Below, piece after piece: positions 9,323-18,664 of a stretch of DNA of 64,000 nt. The notes beneath the pieces were generated by a model. It did not search any database. It was not told the DNA's origin and saw only the letters and a list, made by a program, of their open reading frames with translations. Source of the DNA: Chitinophaga sp. XS-30 (lineage in GTDB: Bacteria > Bacteroidota > Bacteroidia > Chitinophagales > Chitinophagaceae); the NCBI RefSeq assembly GCF_008086345.1, contig NZ_CP043006.1:4524032-4588031 (forward strand), written 5' to 3'. How positions within the stretch are numbered: the first letter of the stretch is position 1; each line of letters starts with the position of its first letter. The position numbers and the translations under genes are program-made.

Positions 9323-11044
9323 TCAATAAGATGAAGCCACAATGATCGCTTTGAGATTGAAACCGCCGGTGTCCGCCCTTACACGGAAGGTATGGCTGCC
9401 TTTTTTCAGCGGTACCGTTCCGGCGTCCAACAGTTGCCATTGCCTGTCGCCTCCCGTAGCGGGAACCGGTAAAGCCGGGCCTGCGGGTTTACCATCCGCC
9501 AGCACAGTCGCCTTTCCGCCGGTGCTGTCTGCCGCTACCTGCAGCTGCAAACGGTAATTTCCATCATTGGGCACATCCAGCGTGTATTGCAGCCATTCGC
9601 CGGTTTCGATATGCGTAACAAAATATTCGTTCCCTTCCCTGCCGATATCCACACCATCGTTCCGGTACATCCGGCCACGGTTGCCGCCCTGCATCGCGGG
9701 GTTGGATACCCGGTAATTGGCTGTATCGGTATCGTAATATGCTACTCCATTGATACCGAGATCATAATCCACTGCCGGAATGACGCCGGGAGTATGTGTT
9801 TTGAAAGGGATAGCGGTAGTATCATAGGGTTGCCGCAACATCGCATCGATCACATCCCGGTGATAAATATTGTTTTCGAATCGCGTATCGGCGGCCAGCT
9901 GCATCAACGCCTGCCAGGCCATAGCCTCCCCGGGTTTGGGGCCGTTATTGCTCCAGTAGCGGAGGATCTGATCGTATCCTTCATTGCTCTTTATTTCGAG
10001 CGGATTGTTGCTGCCCAGTTTTTTCAACGGCCACCAGGCCCAGCCGATGTTATGATCTTCCAGCAAACGGATGGCCTGCGTGAACCATACATTGGAATTT
10101 TCTCCCGTTTCGCCCAGCCATACGGGAATGTTGTATTGGTTCCGGTAATCAAGGATATGCTGTATGGAGGCAACGGTATTGAAATTCCAGTATTTGTGGA
10201 AGCTGAGCACCATATTCCCGTCCCAGGGCGGCAGAATGCCTTTATAGTTATTGCCCCAGCCGTTCCCTTCGATAATGATGATATGATTATTGTCCACCTC
10301 CCGGATCGCTTTGGTGATCTCCATCATCAGCTCCTTCAGCGGTTCGTTCTTTTGTTCCTTCAGGCCGTTTTTATCATTTTCCGGGTCTTCAAAACCGAAG
10401 TTGGGTTCATTGATGATGTCGTACCCGCCGATCCACGATTCATCTCCATACCGTTCCGCGATCTTCCGCCACAGCGCCACCGTTTTTTGCTGATGCGCTT
10501 CGTTCTCCCAGAGGGAAGGCTTGCTGCCATCCCGGTCTGATATGTTGAGGTCGTTCCCCTGCCCTCCCGGGGCGGCATGCAGGTCGAGAATAAGATACAT
10601 TTCATTGGCCCTGCACCAGGCCAGGAGGCTGTCCGTCATGGCAAACCCCGTCTCCAGCCAGGTATGTTTCCCGGCTACCGGCTCCTTATCCACAGGCAGG
10701 GTGTACAGGTTAAAATGCATGGGCAGGCGAACGGAATTGAAACCCCAGGCTTTCATGGCATCAATGTCCGCTTTGGTTGTATGGTTGGCCAGCCAGGCAT
10801 CATAAAAGGCTTCCGTTTTCTCTTCGCCTACAAGCGCTTCCATCCGTTGACGGATCTTGTGTTGCTGGCCTTCCCGGTTCACCCGCAGCATATACCCCTC
10901 CTGCAGCATCCAGCCGCCAAGGCCTATGCCCCGCAGCAATACGTTCTCTCCCTTTTCATTAACGATCTTTTCGCCGGATGTCTTGAGAAATCCCTGCGCA
11001 AATAACTGTACGGGCAACAACAGGATAAGGAACAAAATTTTCAT
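9323..11044 (-). CDS. GH5 family glycosidase with C-terminal CBM6-like module
   Basis: The 573-residue secreted enzyme has a signal peptide (cleavage after LFAQ) and a GH5-type TIM barrel (COG2730, endoglucanase / exo-beta-1,3-glucanase group). The acid/base is E213 in IINEPNFG and the nucleophile is E312 in LGETGENS; the LRGIGLGGW start and the RLPMHF strand are also typical. From about residue 425 a beta-sandwich follows (GINGVAYYDTDTANYR to the end) that resembles CBM6/CBM35 modules. Together with the GH31 enzyme on the other strand it suggests attack on a beta-glucan or xyloglucan backbone. The GH5 subfamily cannot be told by eye. It is transcribed away from the divergent TonB receptor. 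Confidence 0.85.
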   Translation of the reverse strand: MKILFLILLLPVQLFAQGFLKTSGEKIVNEKGENVLLRGIGLGGWMLQEGYMLRVNREGQQHKIRQRMEALVGEEKTEAFYDAWLANHTTKADIDAMKAWGFNSVRLPMHFNLYTLPVDKEPVAGKHTWLETGFAMTDSLLAWCRANEMYLILDLHAAPGGQGNDLNISDRDGSKPSLWENEAHQQKTVALWRKIAERYGDESWIGGYDIINEPNFGFEDPENDKNGLKEQKNEPLKELMMEITKAIREVDNNHIIIIEGNGWGNNYKGILPPWDGNMVLSFHKYWNFNTVASIQHILDYRNQYNIPVWLGETGENSNVWFTQAIRLLEDHNIGWAWWPLKKLGSNNPLEIKSNEGYDQILRYWSNNGPKPGEAMAWQALMQLAADTRFENNIYHRDVIDAMLRQPYDTTAIPFKTHTPGVIPAVDYDLGINGVAYYDTDTANYRVSNPAMQGGNRGRMYRNDGVDIGREGNEYFVTHIETGEWLQYTLDVPNDGNYRLQLQVAADSTGGKATVLADGKPAGPALPVPATGGDRQWQLLDAGTVPLKKGSHTFRVRADTGGFNLKAIIVASSY

Positions 11045-11143
11045 AGTGGAAATTTAAGATGCAAAGATCAAAATAACAATTTCATGCGGAATTTTCCCGG
11101 AAAGATAAAGATGCGGCATAAATGGTGTATTTTTTGCCGCAAT

Positions 11144-13087
11144 ATGCGCATGAAGATCATCCTGGCGGCCTTATTAACATTCCTCTCCTGCCTTTGCCGG
11201 GCGCAGGATACGCTGCCTGCCGTATCCGTTTACGGTTATCCCGGTTCCCGGCTTTTCTCCCGTGTACCCGCCTCCGTTAGTGTGGTGGACAGTAACATGA
11301 TCAGGTATCAGCCGGGCATCTCCGTAATGAATAGCGTGCCCGGCGTGCGCCTGGAAGAACGTTCACCCGGCAGCTACCGCCTTTCGTTGCGCGGCAGCCT
11401 GCTCCGTTCCCCCTATGGTGTGCGGAACGTAAAAGTTTATCTGGACCAGTTCCCGCTGACCGATGCGGGCGGCAATACCTATCTGAATGCCATCGGCATG
11501 CCGGGAGTGGACAGGATGGAGATCCTGAAAGGCCCGGACGGCAGCCTTTTCGGCGCTAATTCCGGAGGTGTGGTGCTGCTGCAGCAGGAGCATTCCGGCA
11601 GATCGGAAGCGGGCGTATCCGGCGGATCTTTCGGGTTGTTCTCACAATACATCACCCTGCGGCCCGTACTTGGCAAGCACAAGCTCCGCCTCACCCAATC
11701 CTGGCAGCAGGCAGACGGTTACCGCGAGAACACGCGGCTTCGCCAGGGCTATGTGCAACTCAGCGATAACTGGCAGTATTCGGAAAAGAATACCCTGCAG
11801 GCATTTGCATTTTACAGTGATCTGGGATACCGCACACCCGGAGGCCTTACCCTGGACCAATTCAGGGCCGATCCCCGCAAGGCCCGTTCGGGGGCTGTGG
11901 ATCAGCAGGCCGGCATCTATAACAAAATGCTTTTCGGTGGTCTCTCTCATACCGCCGCTATTACCCCGCAGCTGGAACATGTGATCGCCGTAACGGCATC
12001 GGCAGTGGATTTTGAGAACCCTTTCCTGACGAATTATGAAACCCGGAAGGAAAAGACCTGGGGCGTACGCACATACCTCTCCTGGCAGGGCGCTGCCCGC
12101 CGCTGGGAAAACAACCTGGGACTGGAATGGCAGCAGACCACCGCGGATATCCACAACTACGATAACAATGCCGGAGAAAAAGGCCCCTTGCAGGCCGCAG
12201 CGGATATCCTGAGCGACCAACATTTCTTCTTCAACCGCTTCCGGGCGGACCTGGCTGACAAACTCACGCTGGAAGCCGCCCTCAGCCTGAACTTTTACAG
12301 CTACAATTTCCGCGATAGCGCAAAGATCAAAAAACACTTCGATCCGCAATGGATGCCCCGGCTGGCCCTCAGCTACCAGCTGCATGAATCCGTAGTGCTG
12401 CGAGCCACCGTCAGCCGCGGTTATTCCCCGCCCACCACCGCCGAAGTACGCCCGGCGGACAACCAGATCTATGACAACCTGCAACCGGAAAGCGGCTGGA
12501 ACTATGAGGCCGGTATAAGGCTGGCCGACCGTACGCAACGTTTTCGTGCAGACGTATCCGTATTCCACTACCGCCTGCGGAACGCCATTGTGCGCCAGGT
12601 GAATGCCGGCGGCGCAGAGTTCTTTACCAACGCCGGCGGCACCCGCCAGACGGGCCTGGAATCGCAGCTCACTTTCCGTTTGTTTAAAAAAGAACATGAC
12701 GGTTTCTTCCGGAACCTTACTCTCAATAACAGCTTTACCCTGAACCTCTTCCGCTTCAATAACGGCAACGACCTCACCGGTGTGCCGAAACAGGTGCTGA
12801 CCACCGGTATGCAAACGCAATTGCCCGCAGGGCTGTACTTTTTCGCACAGCACCATTTCACTTCAGCGCTGCCATTGAATGACGCCAACACGGTGTACAA
12901 CGAATCATACCATGTAGTGATGCTGAGAGCCGGATGGGCATTCCGGGCCTTTGAACTGTATGCCGCGGTGGACAACCTGCTGAATGAAAGGTACAGTCCC
13001 GGCAGTGATATCAATGCGTTCGGGAACCGTTACTATAATGCCGCAGCGATGCGGAATTTGGTGGCGGGGGTAAAGGTGAGGTGGTAA
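11144..13087 (+). CDS. TonB-dependent outer-membrane receptor (not SusC type)
   Basis: This 647-residue receptor lacks the SusC N-terminal domain: the signal peptide (LTFLSCLCRAQ) is followed almost at once by the TonB box region and the plug (SVMNSVPGVRLEERSPGSY, MEILKGPDGSLFGANSGG). The C-terminal barrel ends with AVDNLLNERYSPG and MRNLVAGVKVRW. Size and layout match receptors for iron chelates, vitamin B12 or small ligands (FecA/BtuB-like). No siderophore or cobalamin gene is next to it, so the ligand is open. The frame is open back to 11084, but the ATG at 11144 (or 11150) gives the right signal peptide. It is divergent from the GH5 gene, with 99 bp between the start codons. Confidence 0.85.
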   Translation: MRMKIILAALLTFLSCLCRAQDTLPAVSVYGYPGSRLFSRVPASVSVVDSNMIRYQPGISVMNSVPGVRLEERSPGSYRLSLRGSLLRSPYGVRNVKVYLDQFPLTDAGGNTYLNAIGMPGVDRMEILKGPDGSLFGANSGGVVLLQQEHSGRSEAGVSGGSFGLFSQYITLRPVLGKHKLRLTQSWQQADGYRENTRLRQGYVQLSDNWQYSEKNTLQAFAFYSDLGYRTPGGLTLDQFRADPRKARSGAVDQQAGIYNKMLFGGLSHTAAITPQLEHVIAVTASAVDFENPFLTNYETRKEKTWGVRTYLSWQGAARRWENNLGLEWQQTTADIHNYDNNAGEKGPLQAAADILSDQHFFFNRFRADLADKLTLEAALSLNFYSYNFRDSAKIKKHFDPQWMPRLALSYQLHESVVLRATVSRGYSPPTTAEVRPADNQIYDNLQPESGWNYEAGIRLADRTQRFRADVSVFHYRLRNAIVRQVNAGGAEFFTNAGGTRQTGLESQLTFRLFKKEHDGFFRNLTLNNSFTLNLFRFNNGNDLTGVPKQVLTTGMQTQLPAGLYFFAQHHFTSALPLNDANTVYNESYHVVMLRAGWAFRAFELYAAVDNLLNERYSPGSDINAFGNRYYNAAAMRNLVAGVKVRW

Positions 13088-13168
13088 AATCAGAAAGTAG
13101 TAAATTAGTGCCTGAGTTAACCTGTTATCCCGGGAATGACTACTAAAAAATCATTCAAACTAACATCT

Positions 13169-14317
13169 ATGAAAAAAATCAGATTATCCCTTTTCCTTGC
13201 ATTACTGATGCAAATTCCCTGTATGTTATCGGCTCAGACTGCTGACACCAGCGTTTCCGCCAATCTTACATCCACTGGCTGGTACAGGATCGCCGTCAAT
13301 GGGCCGATGGTATCAAATGGTACAGGTGGCAACCGCGCGGCAGCAAGGTTTATTCTGCGGGACCAAACCAGTAGTTGGCACCAGACCATAGAATTTATGG
13401 CCTCTGTGCACTATGGAAATATTCCCAGCATCGTTGTCATGAATAATAGCTACTTTTCCCCAACACCCGCCTTCAGCAGGATAAGGATCGTAGAGGGAAA
13501 TACCTATGACGGCGCTGCACTTGAAGTATATGTTTCCTCCCCAACCTCTACGGCAGCCGCATTTCTCAAAGACAACATACAGGCAAGCGGGTGGACCATT
13601 GTGCCGTGGATAAAAGTAACCGGCTCAACAGGGGATCAGGATGGCATACCCGCAGGCTTTGTTGCAAGAGTCATAAATACCACCAGCCTCACCACCGGCT
13701 TCACCACTTCAAATGGCAGCGTGCATCAGTTCAATAACGGGAAGATCAATATCAATAACCCGGAACTAGATATCGGTACACTAAATATTGCTACCAATGG
13801 AAGTTATGAGCTGGCTTTCTCCGGCAGCAACTCGGCGAATATCTACTCAACAGGTGATATGTACCTGCTAACCGCAGCAGGCAAAAGTTTACACCTGGGC
13901 TCTAATGCCATCAACAGCAGAGTTTTGCTGGACGCAAACGGCAACCTCGGCATCGGCACCACAGACACCAAAGGATATAAACTGGCCGTAAACGGCAACG
14001 CCATCTTCACAAAAGTAAAGGTCAAACCATTTGCAGGATGGCCGGATTATGTATTTGAGGAGAACTATCCCCTGCCCAGCCTGCAGGAACTCGCCGGTTT
14101 TATACAATCGAACAAACATCTGCCCGGAATCCCGTCTGCTGCTGACATAGCGAATAACGGACAGGATATAGGCGAACTGAATATGCAACTATTGAAAAAA
14201 ATAGAAGAACTGACGCTTTACCTCCTGGATCACAACAAAAAAATTGATCTGCTGCAGCAAAAAGTGGAATCCCTGGAAAAGGAAAATCAGTCTCTAAGAT
14301 CATGCTTTGAACAATAA
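13169..14317 (+). CDS. Secreted tail-fibre-like protein with C-terminal coiled coil
   Basis: The 382-residue product has a signal peptide (ending near MLSAQ) and a beta-rich body without a known catalytic motif. Its C-terminal third is the module shared by many Bacteroidota tail-fibre-like and S74-adjacent proteins: LGIGTTDTKGYKLAVNG, WPDYVFEENYPLPSLQ, HLPGIPSA and a terminal heptad-repeat coiled coil (LLKKIEELTLYLLDHNKKID, then LQQKVESLEKEN). Such modules usually drive trimerisation of fibrous surface proteins. No self-cleaving peptidase residues could be identified. The ATG at 13136 is in frame, but 13169 fits the signal peptide better. The function is unknown beyond a likely structural or adhesive role at the surface. 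Confidence 0.7.
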   Translation: MKKIRLSLFLALLMQIPCMLSAQTADTSVSANLTSTGWYRIAVNGPMVSNGTGGNRAAARFILRDQTSSWHQTIEFMASVHYGNIPSIVVMNNSYFSPTPAFSRIRIVEGNTYDGAALEVYVSSPTSTAAAFLKDNIQASGWTIVPWIKVTGSTGDQDGIPAGFVARVINTTSLTTGFTTSNGSVHQFNNGKININNPELDIGTLNIATNGSYELAFSGSNSANIYSTGDMYLLTAAGKSLHLGSNAINSRVLLDANGNLGIGTTDTKGYKLAVNGNAIFTKVKVKPFAGWPDYVFEENYPLPSLQELAGFIQSNKHLPGIPSAADIANNGQDIGELNMQLLKKIEELTLYLLDHNKKIDLLQQKVESLEKENQSLRSCFEQ

Positions 14318-14340
14318 ACGCGAAGCGGCAACAGGATGAT

Positions 14341-14378
14341 GTATACCGCCCCTGCTTTCAACACAGGAGACGGTATAC
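14341..14378. terminator. Hairpin between convergent genes, possible terminator
   Basis: GTATACCG at 14341-14348 pairs with CGGTATAC at 14371-14378, with a second inner CCTG/CAGG stem. It lies between two converging genes. No T-run follows, so termination activity is uncertain. Confidence 0.4.
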
Positions 14379-14398
14379 TGATCAAGCTATCACACTAC

Positions 14399-15244
14399 CT
14401 ACACCCAAAGCATTCTGCACCACACCGCACAACAGGTTCCCAACCAGAATACCTTAGTATTATATCCGATAAGGATACAGGTATCCGTATTACTGCCGGG
14501 CAAGGGAATAAGGCGCCGGGAAACGGAACTCCCAAGTACCCATTTATCAATGTTCCTTTCTCCTCGTACGTTGTTGTACCATCCATGAAACCGGTATTCA
14601 TAATCACAATTGGTAGCATTGGGATCATTGTCCATCCGGTATTCTCCATAGTATCCCTGTCCTCCAACAGAGGAAATCACCGGCGCGTACGTTGGCCAGC
14701 CGGGGTTTGAGCAGGGAGCGGCGATGGTTACCTCACGCGCTTCGCTACCACCTGCAGGAGCCGCACTCTCTCCCAGGATAGCATAATCCCTGCCATTTAA
14801 AATTTCATTTGCCATGGTATTCATTTCTGCATCGCTGACCTTGTTCACCGGCTGCCCATGCCTTTCGAGCGACAGCCTGTTCAATGCGATCCTGAAATTG
14901 CCTACCGCAACTGCCTGTTGCCGCAGCAGGGTTTCTGATTCGGGAATGTCTTTCAGTTCCCGTTCCGTTTTCAACAACAGAAATTCTTCCAGTTCTGCTG
15001 AAGACAGCGCCTTGTAAGATTCGGTAACAATCCTTGCACCTTCATCGGTTGCCTGCTCATACATTTTACTCCAAAGCTCCGCTCCTTTTAATGAAGCTGT
15101 TTCTACTACCTGAGCGGAAAGAGGTGCCCTATCGTTCTTTTTGCAGGAACTGGCACCAAAGACAAGGGCCAATGCAATAAGCATAATGTAACCGGGAAAA
15201 AAACGGGTAACGCAATCGCTGGGAAGATGTGTTTTTCTTTTCAT
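14399..15244 (-). CDS. Hypothetical lipoprotein
   Basis: I do not recognise the family. The 281-residue product has a lipoprotein signal (ALVFGASSCKKN). The first half is helical and charged (ELWSKMYEQATDEGARIVTESYKALSSAE is broken by turns). The second half starts near residue 175, is rich in Cys, Gly, Tyr and Trp (APCSNPGWPTYAPV, RFHGWYNN) and ends in a Cys-rich tail (GTCCAVWCRMLWV). Six or more cysteines in the exported half could form disulphides. It is transcribed alone and converges on the tail-fibre-like gene. The coding evidence is the lipobox, the normal composition and an open frame over the whole gap. Confidence 0.65.
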   Translation of the reverse strand: MKRKTHLPSDCVTRFFPGYIMLIALALVFGASSCKKNDRAPLSAQVVETASLKGAELWSKMYEQATDEGARIVTESYKALSSAELEEFLLLKTERELKDIPESETLLRQQAVAVGNFRIALNRLSLERHGQPVNKVSDAEMNTMANEILNGRDYAILGESAAPAGGSEAREVTIAAPCSNPGWPTYAPVISSVGGQGYYGEYRMDNDPNATNCDYEYRFHGWYNNVRGERNIDKWVLGSSVSRRLIPLPGSNTDTCILIGYNTKVFWLGTCCAVWCRMLWV

Positions 15245-15535
15245 CGGAAAAGTTTTAAATGATTAAACAATATGTATGAAATGTAGGCCTACGCAAATGG
15301 GTTGTGTTTGCCTCCCTTTTCTATGGCACACAGATAGCCATGCGCAGATGTATGATGCGCAGCAAGGGATTGCGGGTAAAGCAATATAATCGGGCCAGTC
15401 TACCGCTGCGGGTTACCTTTTCGAAGGGATATCAGCGGCTGTTTTGTCTTTGTTCAGCTAATTAACAGGGTTCTTTCCGATGATTCTTTATAGTTAGGTC
15501 ATATAAACAAATGATTGATGAATACCGGCTATGTT

Positions 15536-17140
15536 TTACCAGAACCGCCAGTAGATATAACACCAGGCTAACACATACAGCACCAGCCAGAATTTGACCT
15601 GCTTCCACCAGGGGCGTTTCCTGCCATCGTCTCCCACACCTTTCAGCCATGACGCTTTCCAGAGGAAAGGGGCCGTTTGCTCCGGCGAAGGCGCGGGCGT
15701 AAACAGGGATACCAGGGCGATCAGCAGCATGGTCAGCGCCTGTGCAATGGCGCCTGTGTACAGCCAATGCAGTTCAATACCGGCGGCATAAAGCGCTGCA
15801 GCAAGACCGGCCTGAATGGCAACTCCACCGGCAAGACCGGCAATAGCGCCGTAATAACTTGTTCTCTTCCAGAACAGGCCCATCAGCAACACGGAGATGA
15901 ATGGTGTAGCCATATAGGTCACGCCCGTCTGGAAATATCTGAATAACCCAACGTTGGCCACCAAAGGCGCTATGGCTGTAGCAATCAGCAGGGCGGCACC
16001 ACCGGATACCTGCCCGGTGATGATCAGTTCCCTGTCTCCCGCATCTTTTCTCAGAAAACGTTTGTACACGTCCAGCGAAAAGATGGTGGCTACCGAATTG
16101 GCCAGCGCGCTGACGGTGGACATCACGGCGGCAAAAAAGCCGGCGAGGATCACACCTTTCAGGCCCGAAGGCGCAAAGAGCTGCAATGCCAGCGGAAACG
16201 CGCGGTCCTGATCATCCGGCAACAGCGAAGGGCCTTCCTTCATCACATCCAGCCAGTGATAGACGATCAGGCCGATCAAACAGGTCACCAGCGGACGTAC
16301 GAGGTTGATGAAACCGGAGAAGATGACGCCCATCATGCCGTCCCATGTGCTTCTTGCGGAGAGGATACGCTGTATCATCACCTGGTTGGAAGACTGGTAG
16401 AACAGGAACACACCGAAAGAGGCCAGTACCAGTCCGGCAAAAGGCGCCTCTGTGTCAGACGGCGGACGGTAAAGGTGAAAGCGTTCCGGTGATGCGGATA
16501 CCATGGCATCCCATCCGCCCGGAATATTGTTCAGCGCCACGAAATAGAAGATCACACCACCTCCGATCAGCATCACGCATTGAATGGCATCCGTCCACAT
16601 CACGGAACTTAACCCGCCCAGCAGCGTATAACTGGCTGTTATCAGCACGATCCCCGCTACCACATAACCGGCGGGCCAGCCGGTCAGCTCACTGATGGTA
16701 AGGCTGCCGCCGTAGATCACCGGCGGGAGGAATACGAATACATACCCGATGAGGATCACCAGGCTGTAAATGTTCCCGCAGGCAGGGCCGAACCTTTTGT
16801 TCAGCAGATCAGGCACCGTCATGATCTTGTTGCGCAGGTACAAGGGAATGAAGAACACCATCATCAGCAGATAAGTAGGCAGCGCCCACCATTCCCAGTT
16901 GGCAATAGCCAGCCCCCCTTTATACGTGGCCCCGATGGTGCCTACGATCTGTTCGCTGGATACACTGGTAGCCACAAAGGCTGCACCGATGAGATACCAG
17001 GGCATATTACCGGAGGCCAGGAAATAACCTTCCGCCGTTCGCTTTACCCGCTTTGCCGCCACCAGGCCAATGATCACGATCAATAAAGTTTCCGCTATGA
17101 CGATCAGTACATCGAGAAGCGAAAGCTGAAATTTTTCCAT
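15536..17140 (-). CDS. SSS-family sodium/solute symporter
   Basis: The protein (534 residues) has about 13 membrane spans and the solute:sodium symporter features: an N-terminal GYFLASGNMPWYLIG segment, the FVATSVSSEQIVG core helix, and LPPVIYGGSLTISELTGW. Members import sugars, sugar acids or inositols with Na+. The ATG at 17140 (MEKFQLS) is chosen because the upstream 19 residues are polar and lie in the end of the previous gene's spacer. It is the last gene of the long minus-strand cluster, 28 bp after the DUF4380 gene. By context it probably carries the monosaccharide or sugar acid released by the cluster's enzymes across the inner membrane. Confidence 0.9.
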   Translation of the reverse strand: MEKFQLSLLDVLIVIAETLLIVIIGLVAAKRVKRTAEGYFLASGNMPWYLIGAAFVATSVSSEQIVGTIGATYKGGLAIANWEWWALPTYLLMMVFFIPLYLRNKIMTVPDLLNKRFGPACGNIYSLVILIGYVFVFLPPVIYGGSLTISELTGWPAGYVVAGIVLITASYTLLGGLSSVMWTDAIQCVMLIGGGVIFYFVALNNIPGGWDAMVSASPERFHLYRPPSDTEAPFAGLVLASFGVFLFYQSSNQVMIQRILSARSTWDGMMGVIFSGFINLVRPLVTCLIGLIVYHWLDVMKEGPSLLPDDQDRAFPLALQLFAPSGLKGVILAGFFAAVMSTVSALANSVATIFSLDVYKRFLRKDAGDRELIITGQVSGGAALLIATAIAPLVANVGLFRYFQTGVTYMATPFISVLLMGLFWKRTSYYGAIAGLAGGVAIQAGLAAALYAAGIELHWLYTGAIAQALTMLLIALVSLFTPAPSPEQTAPFLWKASWLKGVGDDGRKRPWWKQVKFWLVLYVLAWCYIYWRFW

Positions 17141-17168
17141 TGATTTATTTTTACTGCGGATATTCCGA

Positions 17169-17948
17169 TCATGGGAACAACCGCCATTGTTGTACATGCA
17201 AAGCGCCCGAACCCGGCGCTATCAAATGCTTTCCGCCAAGCGTCTCCAGTTCCATAAAACCGGCGCAGACAAAAACTTCCACGTTACATCCGTTATCGGT
17301 ACAATCACCAGCCGCAACTTTATCCGGACTTTGAATGACCAGCGTCCCCTGCGGCTGTATCGCCGCCAGCCTGGGAAAGGCTTCATACCATCCGGTTTTC
17401 CCGCTGAAATCTCCCGGTTGCACCGTCATCTGTCCCCCAACCACCTGCCAATTCAAGAGATCGGTTCCCGGCCAGCAGTGAATGTTCTGCGCTGTGCAAC
17501 CGGCCATCATCTTTGCCGCACGCGGCACACAGGTGATCGCCCATAATGCGCCTTCCCATGCAGCATCTCCTTCGTTTTCCAGTATATGCTGAATATCGAA
17601 TCCCTCTTCTCCGGCGGCCGCAGCGATCAACAGGGACAAGCGAAGACCGTTTGGCCTTTGCGGCGCCCTGATCAACAATTTATCCTGCGCAATTTCCACA
17701 GCACAGGGAGCATTGTCAGGATAATAACTTTCATCATTCTCCGGCGCTGTACTGAAACGGTGCCCACCGTATATACGCCAGTCCCCCACCCCGAAATCCG
17801 TTTTATCCTCATGCAGCAGATTATCTCCGTTCCTGTAGCGGAGCGACAATATTCTCGGGCCTGCGGAAATACCCGCGATCAACTCGCAATTACCGGCGCT
17901 GTATTTCACGGCTTCCCAGCTCCCCCATTTTGTCCGGTTGATGATCAT
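17169..17948 (-). CDS. DUF4380-like protein (mutarotase-like fold)
   Basis: The product (259 residues, no signal peptide) begins WGSWEAVKYSAGNCELIAG and continues GPRILSLRYRNGDNLL, the pattern of DUF4380 proteins, which look like distant relatives of galactose mutarotase. The conserved GGHRF and a C-terminal beta-rich part support this. Family members have no established activity; an epimerase or sugar-binding function is inference. Its start overlaps the stop of the PIG-L gene by 4 bp (ATGA), so the two are translationally coupled. The frame is open further upstream, but only inside the PIG-L gene. Its place in the sugar cluster supports a role with a free sugar. Confidence 0.7.
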   Translation of the reverse strand: MIINRTKWGSWEAVKYSAGNCELIAGISAGPRILSLRYRNGDNLLHEDKTDFGVGDWRIYGGHRFSTAPENDESYYPDNAPCAVEIAQDKLLIRAPQRPNGLRLSLLIAAAAGEEGFDIQHILENEGDAAWEGALWAITCVPRAAKMMAGCTAQNIHCWPGTDLLNWQVVGGQMTVQPGDFSGKTGWYEAFPRLAAIQPQGTLVIQSPDKVAAGDCTDNGCNVEVFVCAGFMELETLGGKHLIAPGSGALHVQQWRLFP

Positions 17949-18655
17949 GGCAATATCCTGCTGGTCAGTCCGCGCTGAAATGCATCCATGCGGGTAAACC
18001 CTTCCGCGTAGCGGCATCCGGCAGCAAGGCCACGGAACCTCGCCTGTACTTCTATCATATCGGAGAGGTTTGTTGCCGCGAGTTCCTGCATGGCGTTGAA
18101 CTGGCTTTTATGACAGGCGAGCATCTGCTGCTTGATATCGAACACATCGGTGATATCCACATACTCGGTGGGCATAAAACCGATCCCGCCAAGATTGTCC
18201 ATGAAATAGACCTGTGATGTGGCGAAACGGCAGGCCGGCAGCTTTTGCCCGGGAATAAACGGCAAGCCTTTCTGAAAATAGGCATCAAAGACCAGCTGCC
18301 CCACATACCGGTGATCAGGATGATAATCGTTCGGGGAATGGGTGAAGATCACATCCGGATCTGCTTCGCGCAGGATATCGATCATGATATGCCGTTGCTC
18401 CTTGTCCGGAAAAACATGTTCATCCATCACGGCGCTCCAGATCAGTTCCGCACCGATGATGGCTGCCGATGCACGGCTTTCCGCTTCCCGGATGCGGCCC
18501 AGCTCATCCGGCGCTATGAGCGCATCGCCCATATTCCCGCTGGTGAAAATGGCCATAGTCACCCGGTGCCCGGCCCGGGCATAGCGCGCAAGTGTGCCGG
18601 CGCACAGTATTTCTATGTCGTCAGGATGCGCGGCGATACAAAGTATATTCATCAT
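17945..18655 (-). CDS. PIG-L family deacetylase
   Basis: This 236-residue cytoplasmic protein carries both zinc motifs of the PIG-L/LmbE family: AHPDD at residues 9-13 (H10, D12, D13) and HSPNDYHPDH with H112 and H115. Known members remove N-acetyl groups from N-acetylglucosamine-type substrates such as GlcNAc-PI, mycothiol or bacillithiol precursors, and N,N'-diacetylchitobiose. The N-terminal FTSGNMGD and IREAES pieces are normal for the family. It sits between the RraA-like gene (9-bp gap) and the DUF4380 gene (4-bp overlap). An acetylated amino sugar or other N-acyl group in the substrate of this cluster would explain its presence, but this is inference. Confidence 0.88.
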   Translation of the reverse strand: MMNILCIAAHPDDIEILCAGTLARYARAGHRVTMAIFTSGNMGDALIAPDELGRIREAESRASAAIIGAELIWSAVMDEHVFPDKEQRHIMIDILREADPDVIFTHSPNDYHPDHRYVGQLVFDAYFQKGLPFIPGQKLPACRFATSQVYFMDNLGGIGFMPTEYVDITDVFDIKQQMLACHKSQFNAMQELAATNLSDMIEVQARFRGLAAGCRYAEGFTRMDAFQRGLTSRILP

Positions 18656-18664
18656 CGGGAAACA

